Of a stretch of DNA of 16,413 nt, positions 1 through 6,607 are shown piece after piece; position 1 is the stretch's first letter, and the number at the start of each line of letters is the position of its first letter. Made by a program: the position numbers and the translations under genes. The DNA comes from Erythrobacter sp. (GTDB lineage Bacteria > Pseudomonadota > Alphaproteobacteria > Sphingomonadales > Sphingomonadaceae), in NCBI GenBank assembly GCA_013214365.1, contig JABSPI010000017.1, positions 1 through 16,413 on the forward strand. The letters run 5' to 3'. The notes beneath the pieces were generated by a model. It had not been told where the DNA came from. It saw only the letters and a list, made by a program, of their open reading frames with translations, and made no database searches.

Positions 1-440
1 ACATCCGATCCACCGCCCGGCTCGGTGATGCCAAGGCAGATAATCGCCTCACCGCTCAACACTTGCGGCGCGATCCGTTGCTTCATCTCTTCGCTGCCCA
101 TTGCCATGATCGGGGGCAGGCCAATGCCATGCGTCATCAAAGATGCGGGCACGCCGCCTGCGCCCGGACGGCACAATTCTTCGGATTGAACCAGCGAATG
201 GAAGATATCGAAATCTGTCCCTGCGCCGCCATATTCGGTCGGATAGCCAAGCCCGAACAGCCCGGCTTGCGCGGCCTTGCGGTGAAGCTCGCGCGGCAAT
301 TGCCCCTCCGCTTCCCAGTCATCGATGTGCGGCGCGATCTCGCGCGTGACAAAAGCGCGCACACTGGCCGAGACCGCCTCATGCGTGTCGCCATAATAGG
401 GTGAGCGAGCGCGCCATTGATCAAACAGGGGCGTGGTCAT
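1..440 (-). CDS. Acyl-CoA dehydrogenase, N-terminal part (runs off the window edge)
   Basis: About 146 codons read from an ATG at 440 down to the left edge, without a stop. The protein starts MTTPLFDQWRARSPYYGDTH and continues with the all-alpha N-terminal domain of acyl-CoA dehydrogenases. It includes an LFGLGYPTEYGG segment and, near residues 135-145, the ITEPGGGSD motif that lines the FAD/substrate site in this family. These flavoenzymes form the alpha,beta double bond in acyl-CoA and pass electrons to ETF. The C-terminal domain with the catalytic glutamate lies outside the window, so chain-length preference cannot be judged. The ATG overlaps the stop of the upstream thioesterase gene by four bases (ATGA), which fixes the start and implies translational coupling. 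Its partner genes suggest fatty-acyl or branched acyl-CoA breakdown. Confidence 0.9.
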   Translation of the reverse strand, partial: MTTPLFDQWRARSPYYGDTHEAVSASVRAFVTREIAPHIDDWEAEGQLPRELHRKAAQAGLFGLGYPTEYGGAGTDFDIFHSLVQSEELCRPGAGGVPASLMTHGIGLPPIMAMGSEEMKQRIAPQVLSGEAIICLGITEPGGGSD

Positions 441-1240
441 GATGCGATATCCTCAAAAGCGATCCGCGGAAGCACGCCGGTCTGGCTGGAAATCGCCAGC
501 AATTTGCCATCCTCGCTGAAATGGCGGGCAGAGCCGTGGACCACGCCGCGCCCGAAATTGGCGAATTGGGTGACCGAAAGCACCCAGCCCGGCTCGGCCG
601 CCTCAACAAACCGGAACATTGCATCAAGGCTGGAGGATCCGGGCCCGTGCGATTTTGGATGTGAGCCCAGAAAGAAGTCGGAGATGATCGCCAACCATCC
701 TGCATCCACTGCAAATCCGGCATGGCTGCGGGTCCACATGGCCTGCATCCCGCGATCATTGTCTTCCACCGCCACACGCATGTCGAGCTGATCGATCAAA
801 CTGCCCGGTGTCGCCCAGTCGCGGTTCAAATCCTTGCTCTCACCAGGGGGCGGGACGTCGGGCATGGGCACAAACTGCACCGGTTGGGATTGCCCGCGCG
901 CGCCCAAACCCGCACTGGCCCGGTGGGTGGGGCGACCGTTCACACTGGCCGAGGCGGCATATTGCGCGATCGATTGGCCGCCGCCGCATTGTTCGCAATG
1001 GATGGTGAGCGTCTCGGCATGTTGGGTGGGGCTGAGGAATTGGACCTGCGCGAACAGCAGCGGCAGCTCGCTCTCTATCTCCATTGCGTCAATCATCGCG
1101 CCAAGCGCGACCCCGCCCATAATATGCCCCGCCCCTTCGGGACCGACCGTTGCGGCGGGCATGACATGCAGATCATAATGGCCCGCGCCGCCGGTTTGGG
1201 CGGGCACCACCCGCCAAAAGGGGAAGGTCGAATGGCTCAT
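437..1240 (-). CDS. TesB-like double-hotdog acyl-CoA thioesterase
   Basis: A 267-residue protein of the acyl-CoA thioesterase II / 4HBT_3 type, expected to hydrolyse acyl-CoA to free acid and CoA in the cytoplasm. The first hotdog has the HIMGGVALGAMIDAMEIES helix (about 39-57). The second has GWLAIISDFF (181-190), GSSSLDAMFRF (201-211) and HGSARHFSEDGKLLAISSQTG (235-255). D188, S203/S204 and Q253 sit where E. coli TesB has its Asp, Thr and Gln catalytic residues; this is an assignment by motif, not alignment. A longer reading frame reaches 1456. I chose the ATG at 1240 because it overlaps the preceding stop as ATGA and the upstream residues are low-complexity shadow sequence. It also overlaps the acyl-CoA dehydrogenase start by four bases, so the three genes form one unit. 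Confidence 0.85.
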   Translation of the reverse strand: MSHSTFPFWRVVPAQTGGAGHYDLHVMPAATVGPEGAGHIMGGVALGAMIDAMEIESELPLLFAQVQFLSPTQHAETLTIHCEQCGGGQSIAQYAASASVNGRPTHRASAGLGARGQSQPVQFVPMPDVPPPGESKDLNRDWATPGSLIDQLDMRVAVEDNDRGMQAMWTRSHAGFAVDAGWLAIISDFFLGSHPKSHGPGSSSLDAMFRFVEAAEPGWVLSVTQFANFGRGVVHGSARHFSEDGKLLAISSQTGVLPRIAFEDIAS

Positions 1241-2385
1241 GCGATGTCGCTTTCTTGGGGCTGGACGCTCTGCGCCCGCTCCCCCTGCGCCCGCTCCCCC
1301 TGCGTTATGCCATCGATAGCCAGATCGACCAGCTGCCCGGCGCGGTTCCAGATCATTTCCTTCCAATCGTCGAATTCGGGGTAAAAGGCGTCGCGGATCT
1401 GGGCCTTGATCCGCTTGCCCTGCGCGCTGTCGACATCGCCTTTGTGATAGAGCCAATTGTCGGCCCGCAGAGCGGTGAGCACGGTGGGCACATCGCGGGT
1501 CCCATATTCCGCGGCGATAAAGCCGATCTTTGCCTCAGGCAGGGTTTCGGCAATCCCCATCGCATTGATCCCGTCGAGCGCTGCGGAGCTTGATGTGCCC
1601 GCTTCTGGATCGGTCACATCCGCCCCCCACCATTGCGCAGCGAGCTCCTTTTGCCGCGGCGGGCCCGCAGTGATCAGCTCGCATATGCCATAGGGGCCAA
1701 GGCCGGTGTGGAAGTCGATGATTGCGAGTGTTTCCACATCGCTGAGATAATCGGTTAGGATCGAACGCAAAGTGGTGTTCGACCAACTCGCGGCCGCGCC
1801 GCCATAAAAAACGCCATCTTTGTGCTCGTATTGGCCGCTTGAAATCGCCGCCTGAAACGCCGGCATGCCATGATCGGCAATATATTGCGCGAGCGCTGCA
1901 TTGGCCGCTTCCATTGCCGGGCCATCCCAATCATCGGGCAGAACATGGGCGTGAATGTCGCCGTAATCGCTGGTCGGCCGGTCGGGTTTGCTCCAGTCGA
2001 GGAAATTGCGGTTGAGATCGATATTGTCTTCGTTGACCCGGCGATCATGGGCAAATCCGTAAGGGTTGATTGCGTGTACAATCACAATACCGGTTTCAGG
2101 CGGCAGGTCGTCAAACCGACCCTCGCGCAAGAAACCGATTTGTGGACCCGAACCGCAATACCCCTCAACCCCGTGCGTGCCGCTGATCAAGAGCAATGCA
2201 CGTTTGGGATTGGCCGGCCCGATCTGGACGATATCGGTGAAGAGCTCTTCGCCGTCCGGCCCCTTGGCATGGGGGTTGCGGCGACTTTCAACGCTCAGCG
2301 AACGCGCCGCGCATGCGCTGAGAAACTTGCCGCGCGCTTCAAAATAATTGCCCGAAAAACTGGCAATGATGTCGCTATTGCTCAT
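1237..2385 (-). CDS. DUF2817 family, M14-like zinc carboxypeptidase/deacylase
   Basis: A 382-residue protein. Zinc-hydrolase features are visible in the order expected for M14-like enzymes. These are SGTHGVEGYCGSG (69-80) with H71 and E74 as likely zinc ligands, NIDLNRNF (121-128) with the substrate-carboxylate-binding Asn/Arg type motif, IIDFHTGLG (222-230) with H226 as third ligand, and AAEYGT (291-296) with E293 as the likely general base. DUF2817 proteins are predicted cytoplasmic peptidases or deacylases; the substrate is unknown. The start at 2385 was chosen over an ATG at 2421 because a GGGGG-rich Shine-Dalgarno (AAGGGGGC) lies about 6-8 bases upstream and the family begins near here. 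The C-terminus carries a perfect five-residue duplication (GERAQGERAQ, 363-372). The stop overlaps the thioesterase start. Confidence 0.85.
   Translation of the reverse strand: MSNSDIIASFSGNYFEARGKFLSACAARSLSVESRRNPHAKGPDGEELFTDIVQIGPANPKRALLLISGTHGVEGYCGSGPQIGFLREGRFDDLPPETGIVIVHAINPYGFAHDRRVNEDNIDLNRNFLDWSKPDRPTSDYGDIHAHVLPDDWDGPAMEAANAALAQYIADHGMPAFQAAISSGQYEHKDGVFYGGAAASWSNTTLRSILTDYLSDVETLAIIDFHTGLGPYGICELITAGPPRQKELAAQWWGADVTDPEAGTSSSAALDGINAMGIAETLPEAKIGFIAAEYGTRDVPTVLTALRADNWLYHKGDVDSAQGKRIKAQIRDAFYPEFDDWKEMIWNRAGQLVDLAIDGITQGERAQGERAQSVQPQESDIA
1271..1300. repeat. Two perfect tandem copies of a 15-bp unit
   Basis: TGCGCCCGCTCCCCC occurs twice head to tail, followed by a further TGCG. 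The unit length is a multiple of three, so the reading frame of the DUF2817 gene is kept. The effect is the doubled GERAQ at its C-terminus. It looks like recent slippage in a non-essential tail. Confidence 0.95.
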
Positions 2386-2434
2386 GGTCTGCCCCCTTAC
2401 CCGATCGTGGTTGGCGACCATTGATGCCCGTTGG

Positions 2435-2989
2435 TTAGAGCCGCGGCAAGGTCACACCGCGTTGACCCATATATTTGCCAGCGCGGTCGGCATAGCTGGT
2501 CTCGCAGCGTTCATTGCCCTTCAGGAACAGGAACTGGCACGCCCCTTCATTGGCGTAAATCTTGGCTGGCAGCGGGGTGGTGTTGGAAAATTCCAGCGTT
2601 ACATGCCCCTCCCAGCCCGGCTCCAGCGGGGTGACATTCACGATGATCCCACACCGGGCATAGGTCGATTTGCCAAGGCAGATCACCAAGACATCCTCGG
2701 GCACCCGGAAATATTCGACCGTGCGCGCAAGCGCGAAGGAATTGGGCGGGATGATACAGACATCGGTTTCGCGGTCGACAAAGTTCTTCGGATCAAATTT
2801 CTTCGGATCGACGGTGGAGCTGTCGACATTGGTGAAGATCTTGAATTCGGGCGCCACGCGCGCATCATAGCCGTAAGAGCTCAGCCCGTATGAAATCACC
2901 CCGTCGCGCCGTTGCGCCTCGACAAAGGGCTCGATCATGCCTTTGTCTTGCGCCTGTTCGCGAATCCATTTGTCCGAAAGAATAGCCAT
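2435..2989 (-). CDS. dcd: dCTP deaminase
   Basis: A 184-residue full-length dCTP deaminase that converts dCTP to dUTP and ammonia, feeding dTMP synthesis. Family signatures are the SYGYDAR segment (38-44), GKSTYAR (106-112) of the triphosphate-binding loop, and [19 protein letters not shown] (120-138) with E133 as the catalytic glutamate equivalent. [12 protein letters not shown] (144-155) and the C-terminal [13 protein letters not shown] lid (172-184) complete the set. The start [11 protein letters not shown] matches the usual N-terminus. The only purine-rich ribosome-binding candidate (AGGAA) lies about 13 bases upstream, inside the loop of a small inverted repeat that abuts the ATG. A 49-bp gap separates it from the DUF2817 gene downstream, and 69 bp from the DUF1826 gene upstream. 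It may be cotranscribed with either, but it has no functional link to them. Confidence 0.97.
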   Translation of the reverse strand: MAILSDKWIREQAQDKGMIEPFVEAQRRDGVISYGLSSYGYDARVAPEFKIFTNVDSSTVDPKKFDPKNFVDRETDVCIIPPNSFALARTVEYFRVPEDVLVICLGKSTYARCGIIVNVTPLEPGWEGHVTLEFSNTTPLPAKIYANEGACQFLFLKGNERCETSYADRAGKYMGQRGVTLPRL

Positions 2990-3009
2990 GCATCAGTGAT
3001 TCCTGATGC
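2990..3009 (-). promoter_or_regulatory. Inverted repeat abutting the dcd start codon
   Basis: GCATCA (2990-2995) and TGATGC (3004-3009) are perfect complements around an 8-base loop. The arm on the gene side ends at the base next to the dcd ATG. In the transcript the loop would display GGAAUC, the only Shine-Dalgarno-like stretch nearby. It is either a translation-modulating hairpin or an operator. Six-base arms are short enough that chance cannot be excluded. Confidence 0.35.
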
Positions 3010-3058
3010 GCGCGCGCGGGGCAAGCCGGCAAGCAAGGTTATCCGGCACCCTTTTCGC

Positions 3059-3655
3059 CTATTTACCCGGATTGATCACCAATAAGAGCCGCTTTTCGCC
3101 CGTTCCAGCGATGGGCGGGGAGCGGTGGATTGCCGGCTGGTCTGTGGCCATCTTACCCTTGAAAATGCCCACATCACCGGTCTGGAGCGCGCGTATATTG
3201 CGCGGCTCGATCCCCTTTCGCACGCGCGCCGCATCGCTGTGGTCGAGCCATTGTGTCCCCCGACCGGCATAGGTGGTGATCAACCGCGCGGTGACATAAT
3301 CACCATGAAATTTACGGCAAGAATCGGTCGTTACCACTTCAAGCCGCAATTCGATCCGGCGCGCTGAGGCAAGATCACCGAACCGGTTTGCAAGTTCGCC
3401 AATGTCATCGATCAAAGCATCGAGCAAAGGTGATGCGGCATATCCTGCCTGCGCGAGTTCGTTGGTCAGTTTGGGGGTGAGCGTGTCACAATCGGTGCTG
3501 AACCGCAGATCACGCCGCGCCCCTTCAACCAATGCGTCAAGGCCGGGAATGGGCGGCCGTTCCCATATGGCCAGATTGCAGTGGCAGTCATGAATGTCGC
3601 CAAGAATTGCAACCGATGGCGAGAGCCGGGCTCCTGATTGTAAAAGCGTCGCCAT
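3059..3655 (-). CDS. DUF1826 domain protein, possible zinc-regulated 2OG/Fe(II)-oxygenase-like enzyme
   Basis: A 198-residue protein recognised as DUF1826 by the central block CRKFHGDYVTARLITTYAG (113-131) followed by GRGTQWLDH (131-139) and the C-terminal GDVGIFKG (160-167). The biochemical function of the family is not established. As I recall, it is found with COG0523 metal chaperones and in Zur regulons. What I see beyond that is an H117-x-D119 motif, a distal H177 in AIHRSPP, and R189 in EKRLLLVI. This order and context are like the metal triad and 2-oxoglutarate-binding Arg of Fe(II) oxygenases; this is inference. The N-terminus has a His/Cys cluster, IHDCHC (21-26). The start at 3655 has AGG eight bases upstream. 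The gene diverges from an ABC operon, and a Zur-like box lies 28-40 bases ahead of the start. Confidence 0.8.
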   Translation of the reverse strand: MATLLQSGARLSPSVAILGDIHDCHCNLAIWERPPIPGLDALVEGARRDLRFSTDCDTLTPKLTNELAQAGYAASPLLDALIDDIGELANRFGDLASARRIELRLEVVTTDSCRKFHGDYVTARLITTYAGRGTQWLDHSDAARVRKGIEPRNIRALQTGDVGIFKGKMATDQPAIHRSPPIAGTGEKRLLLVINPGK

Positions 3656-3913
3656 AAACTTACCTGCAGAACGAGGGGTGATGATATGTTATATCCTTGG
3701 CGATAGTCCTACCGCTAAGCCATCGCAAGCGCGAGGCTTGACTGACCCAAGGCCAAGCGCAAGATGGGCAAAAGGGCACGGCCACAAAGGGGTGGGCCAA
3801 ATTGGGGATGGAGCAGTCACGGTGAGGCAGCCAAGGATCGCACATTGTTTTGCTACCTGCGCGCTTGCCGCAGGCGATACGGCTCTGGCCCAACCTCTTG
3901 CGTGTATCTGACA
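3656..3913. other. Divergent intergenic region between the DUF1826 gene and the ABC operon
   Basis: This 258-bp stretch holds no convincing gene. The frame of the ATPase stays open upstream to 3764, but the encoded residues match nothing and are rich in Arg, Gly and Cys, as expected for shadow sequence. The Zur-like dyad at 3683-3695 is the only clear signal. No good Shine-Dalgarno is seen ahead of the ATPase ATG at 3914. A short frame from a GTG near 3821 ends at 3911, just before that ATG, and could be a leader, but nothing else supports it. Confidence 0.6.
3683..3695. promoter_or_regulatory. Zur-box-like dyad
   Basis: GATAT-GTT-ATATC is a perfect 5-3-5 inverted repeat in an AT-rich patch within otherwise GC-rich DNA. 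Its left 11 bases match the first half of a GATATGTTATAACATATC-like alphaproteobacterial Zur site as I remember it. The right half is poorly conserved. It lies 28-40 bases upstream of the DUF1826 start, and about 220 bases before the divergent ATPase. The assignment to Zur rests on this partial match and on the gene neighbourhood. Confidence 0.4.
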
Positions 3914-4567
3914 ATGCAGCTGGCGGTGCGCGATATTTCGGTCTCCTTTGGCGCCCGCCGGGCTCTCAAAGACGTGACCTTCACTGTGCCATCGCAAGGC
4001 CGCGCTTTGCTGCTTGGGCCATCGGGTTCGGGCAAATCCACGCTGCTCAACACAATCTGCGGCTTGCAGCGCCCGGACCAAGGCGAGGTGCAATTGGGGG
4101 AGCACCATCTGGTCGGTCCGGATGGGCTTGCAGGTGCCGATCAGATCAGGCGCGGATATATGGGGATCATCTTTCAAACCCTGCGGCTGATTTCGGCATT
4201 GGATGTGCGCAAAAACCTCTTGCTTGCACAGCGTTTGCAGAACGGCGCAAGCGATCCCGATCTGGTCGATGCAACGCTGGCCCGATTGGGGCTGGGCGAC
4301 AAGGCGCAGGCGCGCCCGTTCGAGCTCAGCCAAGGCGAGGCACAACGCGCCGCGATCGCGCGCGCATTGGTGGTGTCGCCGGCCATTTTGATCGCGGATG
4401 AGCCGACTTCTGCGCTCGACCACGCGAACACCCAGATTGTGGCGCAATTGTTGATCGAGGCGGCCGAAACGGCGGGGGCAAGCCTGCTGATCGCCACGCA
4501 TGATGAACGCCTGATGCCGTTTTTTGAACGACGGATTGATCTGGTCGATGGGCGAGTGTCGGCATGA
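3914..4567 (+). CDS. ABC transporter ATP-binding protein (LolD/MacB type)
   Basis: A 217-residue stand-alone ATPase. Walker A is GPSGSGKST (35-43), Q-loop Q88 in FQTL, the signature ELSQGEAQR (137-145), Walker B ILIADE (158-163) with catalytic E163, and the switch H196 in ATHDE. The size and the AxADEPTSALD form are those of the LolD/MacB/FtsE branch. That branch drives mechanotransmission by FtsX-type permeases rather than channel import. The start at 3914 was chosen because the protein then begins MQLAVRDISVSFG as in relatives; a GTG at 3902 is an alternative. The ribosome-binding site is weak. Its stop overlaps the permease start (ATGA), so the two are coupled. It is the first gene of a three-gene operon that may be zinc-responsive. 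Confidence 0.92.
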   Translation: MQLAVRDISVSFGARRALKDVTFTVPSQGRALLLGPSGSGKSTLLNTICGLQRPDQGEVQLGEHHLVGPDGLAGADQIRRGYMGIIFQTLRLISALDVRKNLLLAQRLQNGASDPDLVDATLARLGLGDKAQARPFELSQGEAQRAAIARALVVSPAILIADEPTSALDHANTQIVAQLLIEAAETAGASLLIATHDERLMPFFERRIDLVDGRVSA

Positions 4568-5946
4568 TTGATCTTGCTCTGGCCTATTTGCGCGACCGTC
4601 CGCTCACCACTGCGCTCAACGTGTTGTTGTTGGCGATTTCAACCGCGATGCTCATCTTGTTGCTGCAATTTAGCAGCCAAGTGCGCGACCGGTTCGAGCG
4701 CGATGTTCAGGGTGTTGATTTGGTGGTGGGGGCGAAGGGCTCACCGCTGCAATTGATCCTTTCCAGCCTGTTCCACATCGATCAACCCACCGGAAACATT
4801 CCGCTTGAGAGCCTCGATATGCTGCGCAATGATCCGGCTATTGCGCGGGCGGTTCCCCTGGCGTTGGGCGATAATTTTCGCGGTTATCGCATTGTTGGCA
4901 CCGATCACAGTTTCGCCGGTCTTTACGATTTGCAGCTGGCGCAAGGCGCGCATTTTGATCGGCCCATGCAAGCGGTTCTGGGCGCGGATGTGGCCGCTCA
5001 AACCGGGGCAACCTTGGGGCAAAAGTTCATCGGCAGCCACGGTTTTGCAACCGATGAGGATGGCGCCCAAGGCCATGAACACGCGGTGTTTGAAACGGTC
5101 GGCATATTACGGCCAAGCGGCACAGTGGCAGATCGCCTGATTTTGGTCTCCTATCAAAGCGTTTGGGATGTCCATGGCATTGCCCATGACGGAGATGACT
5201 TCCTTTCGGTTGAAGCCGATCATGCAGATACGCGCCACGACCATGATGATCATGCGCATGATGATGGCGATCATGATGTCAGCCACCGCGTCGCCGGCAA
5301 TGGTGATAAGGGCGCGCAGGCGAACCGCCTGTCCACTTCGCAAGATGTCAGCCGCGGGGGTCTATTACAGGGCGCCAGCCGCGCGCCCGGACCCGGACCC
5401 GAGCCCGAACTCACCGCGATTTTGGTGACCTATCGCAATGCTTCGGCTGCGGTGCGCGTTCCCGCTATGATCGATCGCCAAACCCAGATGCAGGCGGCTG
5501 TGCCTGCGATCGAGACTGCTCGTCTGCTCGGCCTGCTCGGGGCCAGTTTCGAAGGCCTGCGTATTTTTGCTTGGCTGCTCGCTATGACGGGGGGGCTTGC
5601 GATCTTTGTCGCTCTGCTCAACATGGCACGCGCCCGTGAGAGTGATCTTGCGCTTTTACGGGTTATGGGAGCGAGCAGAATGCAGGTGTTTGCAACAGTG
5701 ATTTTGGAAGGGGTGATCACCGCTTTGCTGGGTGCACTGGCGGGCTGGCTTGGCGCGCATGCACTTTTGTCGCTGGCGCGAGCAAATTTCCCCAGCCTTG
5801 CCGAAATGGGATTGAGTGCGTGGGGCCCGCTTGCCGGTGAAGCGGCGCTGATCCTTGCTGTATTGGCGATCGGAACTGTGGCGGCTTTCGTGCCTGCTTT
5901 GCGGGTTTACCGCCTCGATCCCGCTCACCTCTTGGCGCGCGGGTGA
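4564..5946 (+). CDS. FtsX/MacB-type ABC permease with a His/Asp-rich extracytoplasmic segment
   Basis: A 460-residue permease. It has one N-terminal membrane helix (about 16-36), a large extracytoplasmic domain (about 40-325), then three helices (about 333-355, 380-405, 426-448). This is the four-helix layout of the LolC/MacB/FtsX class. The cytoplasmic loop after helix 2 has RARESDLALLRVMGAS (356-371), a typical FtsX-family element. The unusual part is residues 204-241: seven His between 220 and 241 interleaved with Asp (for example RHDHDDHAHDDGDHD), preceded by H204, H208 and the pair H171/H173. It is followed by a flexible Gly/Ser/Pro linker (about 245-282). Such stretches bind zinc or related metals in many transport proteins. 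Together with DUF3299 and DUF1826 this points to a zinc-linked envelope transporter. Substrate and direction are unproved. Confidence 0.9.
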   Translation: MIDLALAYLRDRPLTTALNVLLLAISTAMLILLLQFSSQVRDRFERDVQGVDLVVGAKGSPLQLILSSLFHIDQPTGNIPLESLDMLRNDPAIARAVPLALGDNFRGYRIVGTDHSFAGLYDLQLAQGAHFDRPMQAVLGADVAAQTGATLGQKFIGSHGFATDEDGAQGHEHAVFETVGILRPSGTVADRLILVSYQSVWDVHGIAHDGDDFLSVEADHADTRHDHDDHAHDDGDHDVSHRVAGNGDKGAQANRLSTSQDVSRGGLLQGASRAPGPGPEPELTAILVTYRNASAAVRVPAMIDRQTQMQAAVPAIETARLLGLLGASFEGLRIFAWLLAMTGGLAIFVALLNMARARESDLALLRVMGASRMQVFATVILEGVITALLGALAGWLGAHALLSLARANFPSLAEMGLSAWGPLAGEAALILAVLAIGTVAAFVPALRVYRLDPAHLLARG

Positions 5947-6569
5947 TGATGGATAGGTCTTCTAATGCCGGTGCTCGGACGATGTTGAGTGGCCTATTCT
6001 GGCGGATTGGCCTGATTGCGCTCTTGGTTGCGGGCGTGGGCCTTGCCTACACTTGGTTGCAGGACGACACCGACCCTCCTGATCAAACAATTGCGGTCGC
6101 GCTGGCTGATCTTGCAGCGGGCGCGCCGGCCAAAGCGCCGCTTGATCCCAAAGCGGGGATGGTGCTCGAAGATATCTGGAAACCCGCCACCACGCCGCCC
6201 GGCGGAGTGGCGTGGAGCTTGCTGGAGTCCACCGAAGAAGTGACCCGGGTGAATGATGACGGTTTCATCATGTCCAAACCGGCCTTCCCCGACGAGGTCC
6301 GGCAATTGGCGGGGACACGGGTCAAGGTTGCAGGGTGGATGATGCCCTTGGGCGCAGGGGCCGATCAGACGCGCTTTTTGCTAATGGCCTATCCGCCTGG
6401 ATGTCCGTTTCACTTCCACGCGGCACCCACCCAATTCATCGAAGTGATCGCCAGCACGCCGTTTGCGACCGATGAACGCAACGCGCTTATTGTCAGCGGA
6501 GTGCTCGAGCTGACCGGTGAGGATGAAAGCGGGATTTTCTACAAGATGACCGCCTCGCGCCCCGGCTGA
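5946..6569 (+). CDS. Membrane-anchored DUF3299 protein
   Basis: A 207-residue protein with one N-terminal membrane helix (about residues 18-37) and a periplasmic domain. The domain carries the DUF3299 pattern: FPDEVRQLAGTRVKVAGWMMPL (114-135), then QTRFLLMAYPPGCPFHFHAAPTQFIEV (141-167). C153, H156 and H158 form a compact Cys/His cluster where the family keeps a Cys and His, suggesting metal contact. The function is unknown. DUF3299 proteins recur next to FtsX-type ABC pairs, including, from memory, the Pseudomonas PA4063-PA4066 zinc-starvation cluster. I take the ATG at 5946, which overlaps the permease stop as TGATG. A GTG at 5943 and an ATG at 5949 are close alternatives. It is the last gene of the operon, with 38 bp to the convergent gene. 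Confidence 0.8.
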   Translation: MMDRSSNAGARTMLSGLFWRIGLIALLVAGVGLAYTWLQDDTDPPDQTIAVALADLAAGAPAKAPLDPKAGMVLEDIWKPATTPPGGVAWSLLESTEEVTRVNDDGFIMSKPAFPDEVRQLAGTRVKVAGWMMPLGAGADQTRFLLMAYPPGCPFHFHAAPTQFIEVIASTPFATDERNALIVSGVLELTGEDESGIFYKMTASRPG

Positions 6570-6607
6570 GTGGGCGGTTTTGCCCCGCGACTGGGCCCGC
6601 TTGTGCA

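Noticed and set aside
1241..1456. N-terminal extension of the thioesterase frame to 1456
   Set aside because: It overlaps the DUF2817 coding region, the residues are Arg/Gly/Ala-rich shadow sequence, and the ATGA overlap at 1237-1240 marks the real start.
3594..3911. A plus-strand frame containing GHGHKG and an Ala-rich stretch, considered as a small His-rich metal protein before the ABC operon
   Set aside because: Half of it is antisense to the DUF1826 gene. There are only two His in the motif, with no clear start or signal peptide.
3764..3913. N-terminal extension of the ABC ATPase
   Set aside because: The extra 50 residues match no ABC feature. The family starts at MQLAVRDISVSFG. The region is better read as regulatory DNA.
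6570..6607. GGGC-GGTTTT-GCCC as a terminator between the convergent DUF3299 and secreted-protein genes
   Set aside because: The stem is only four base pairs with no following T run, so I did not call it.
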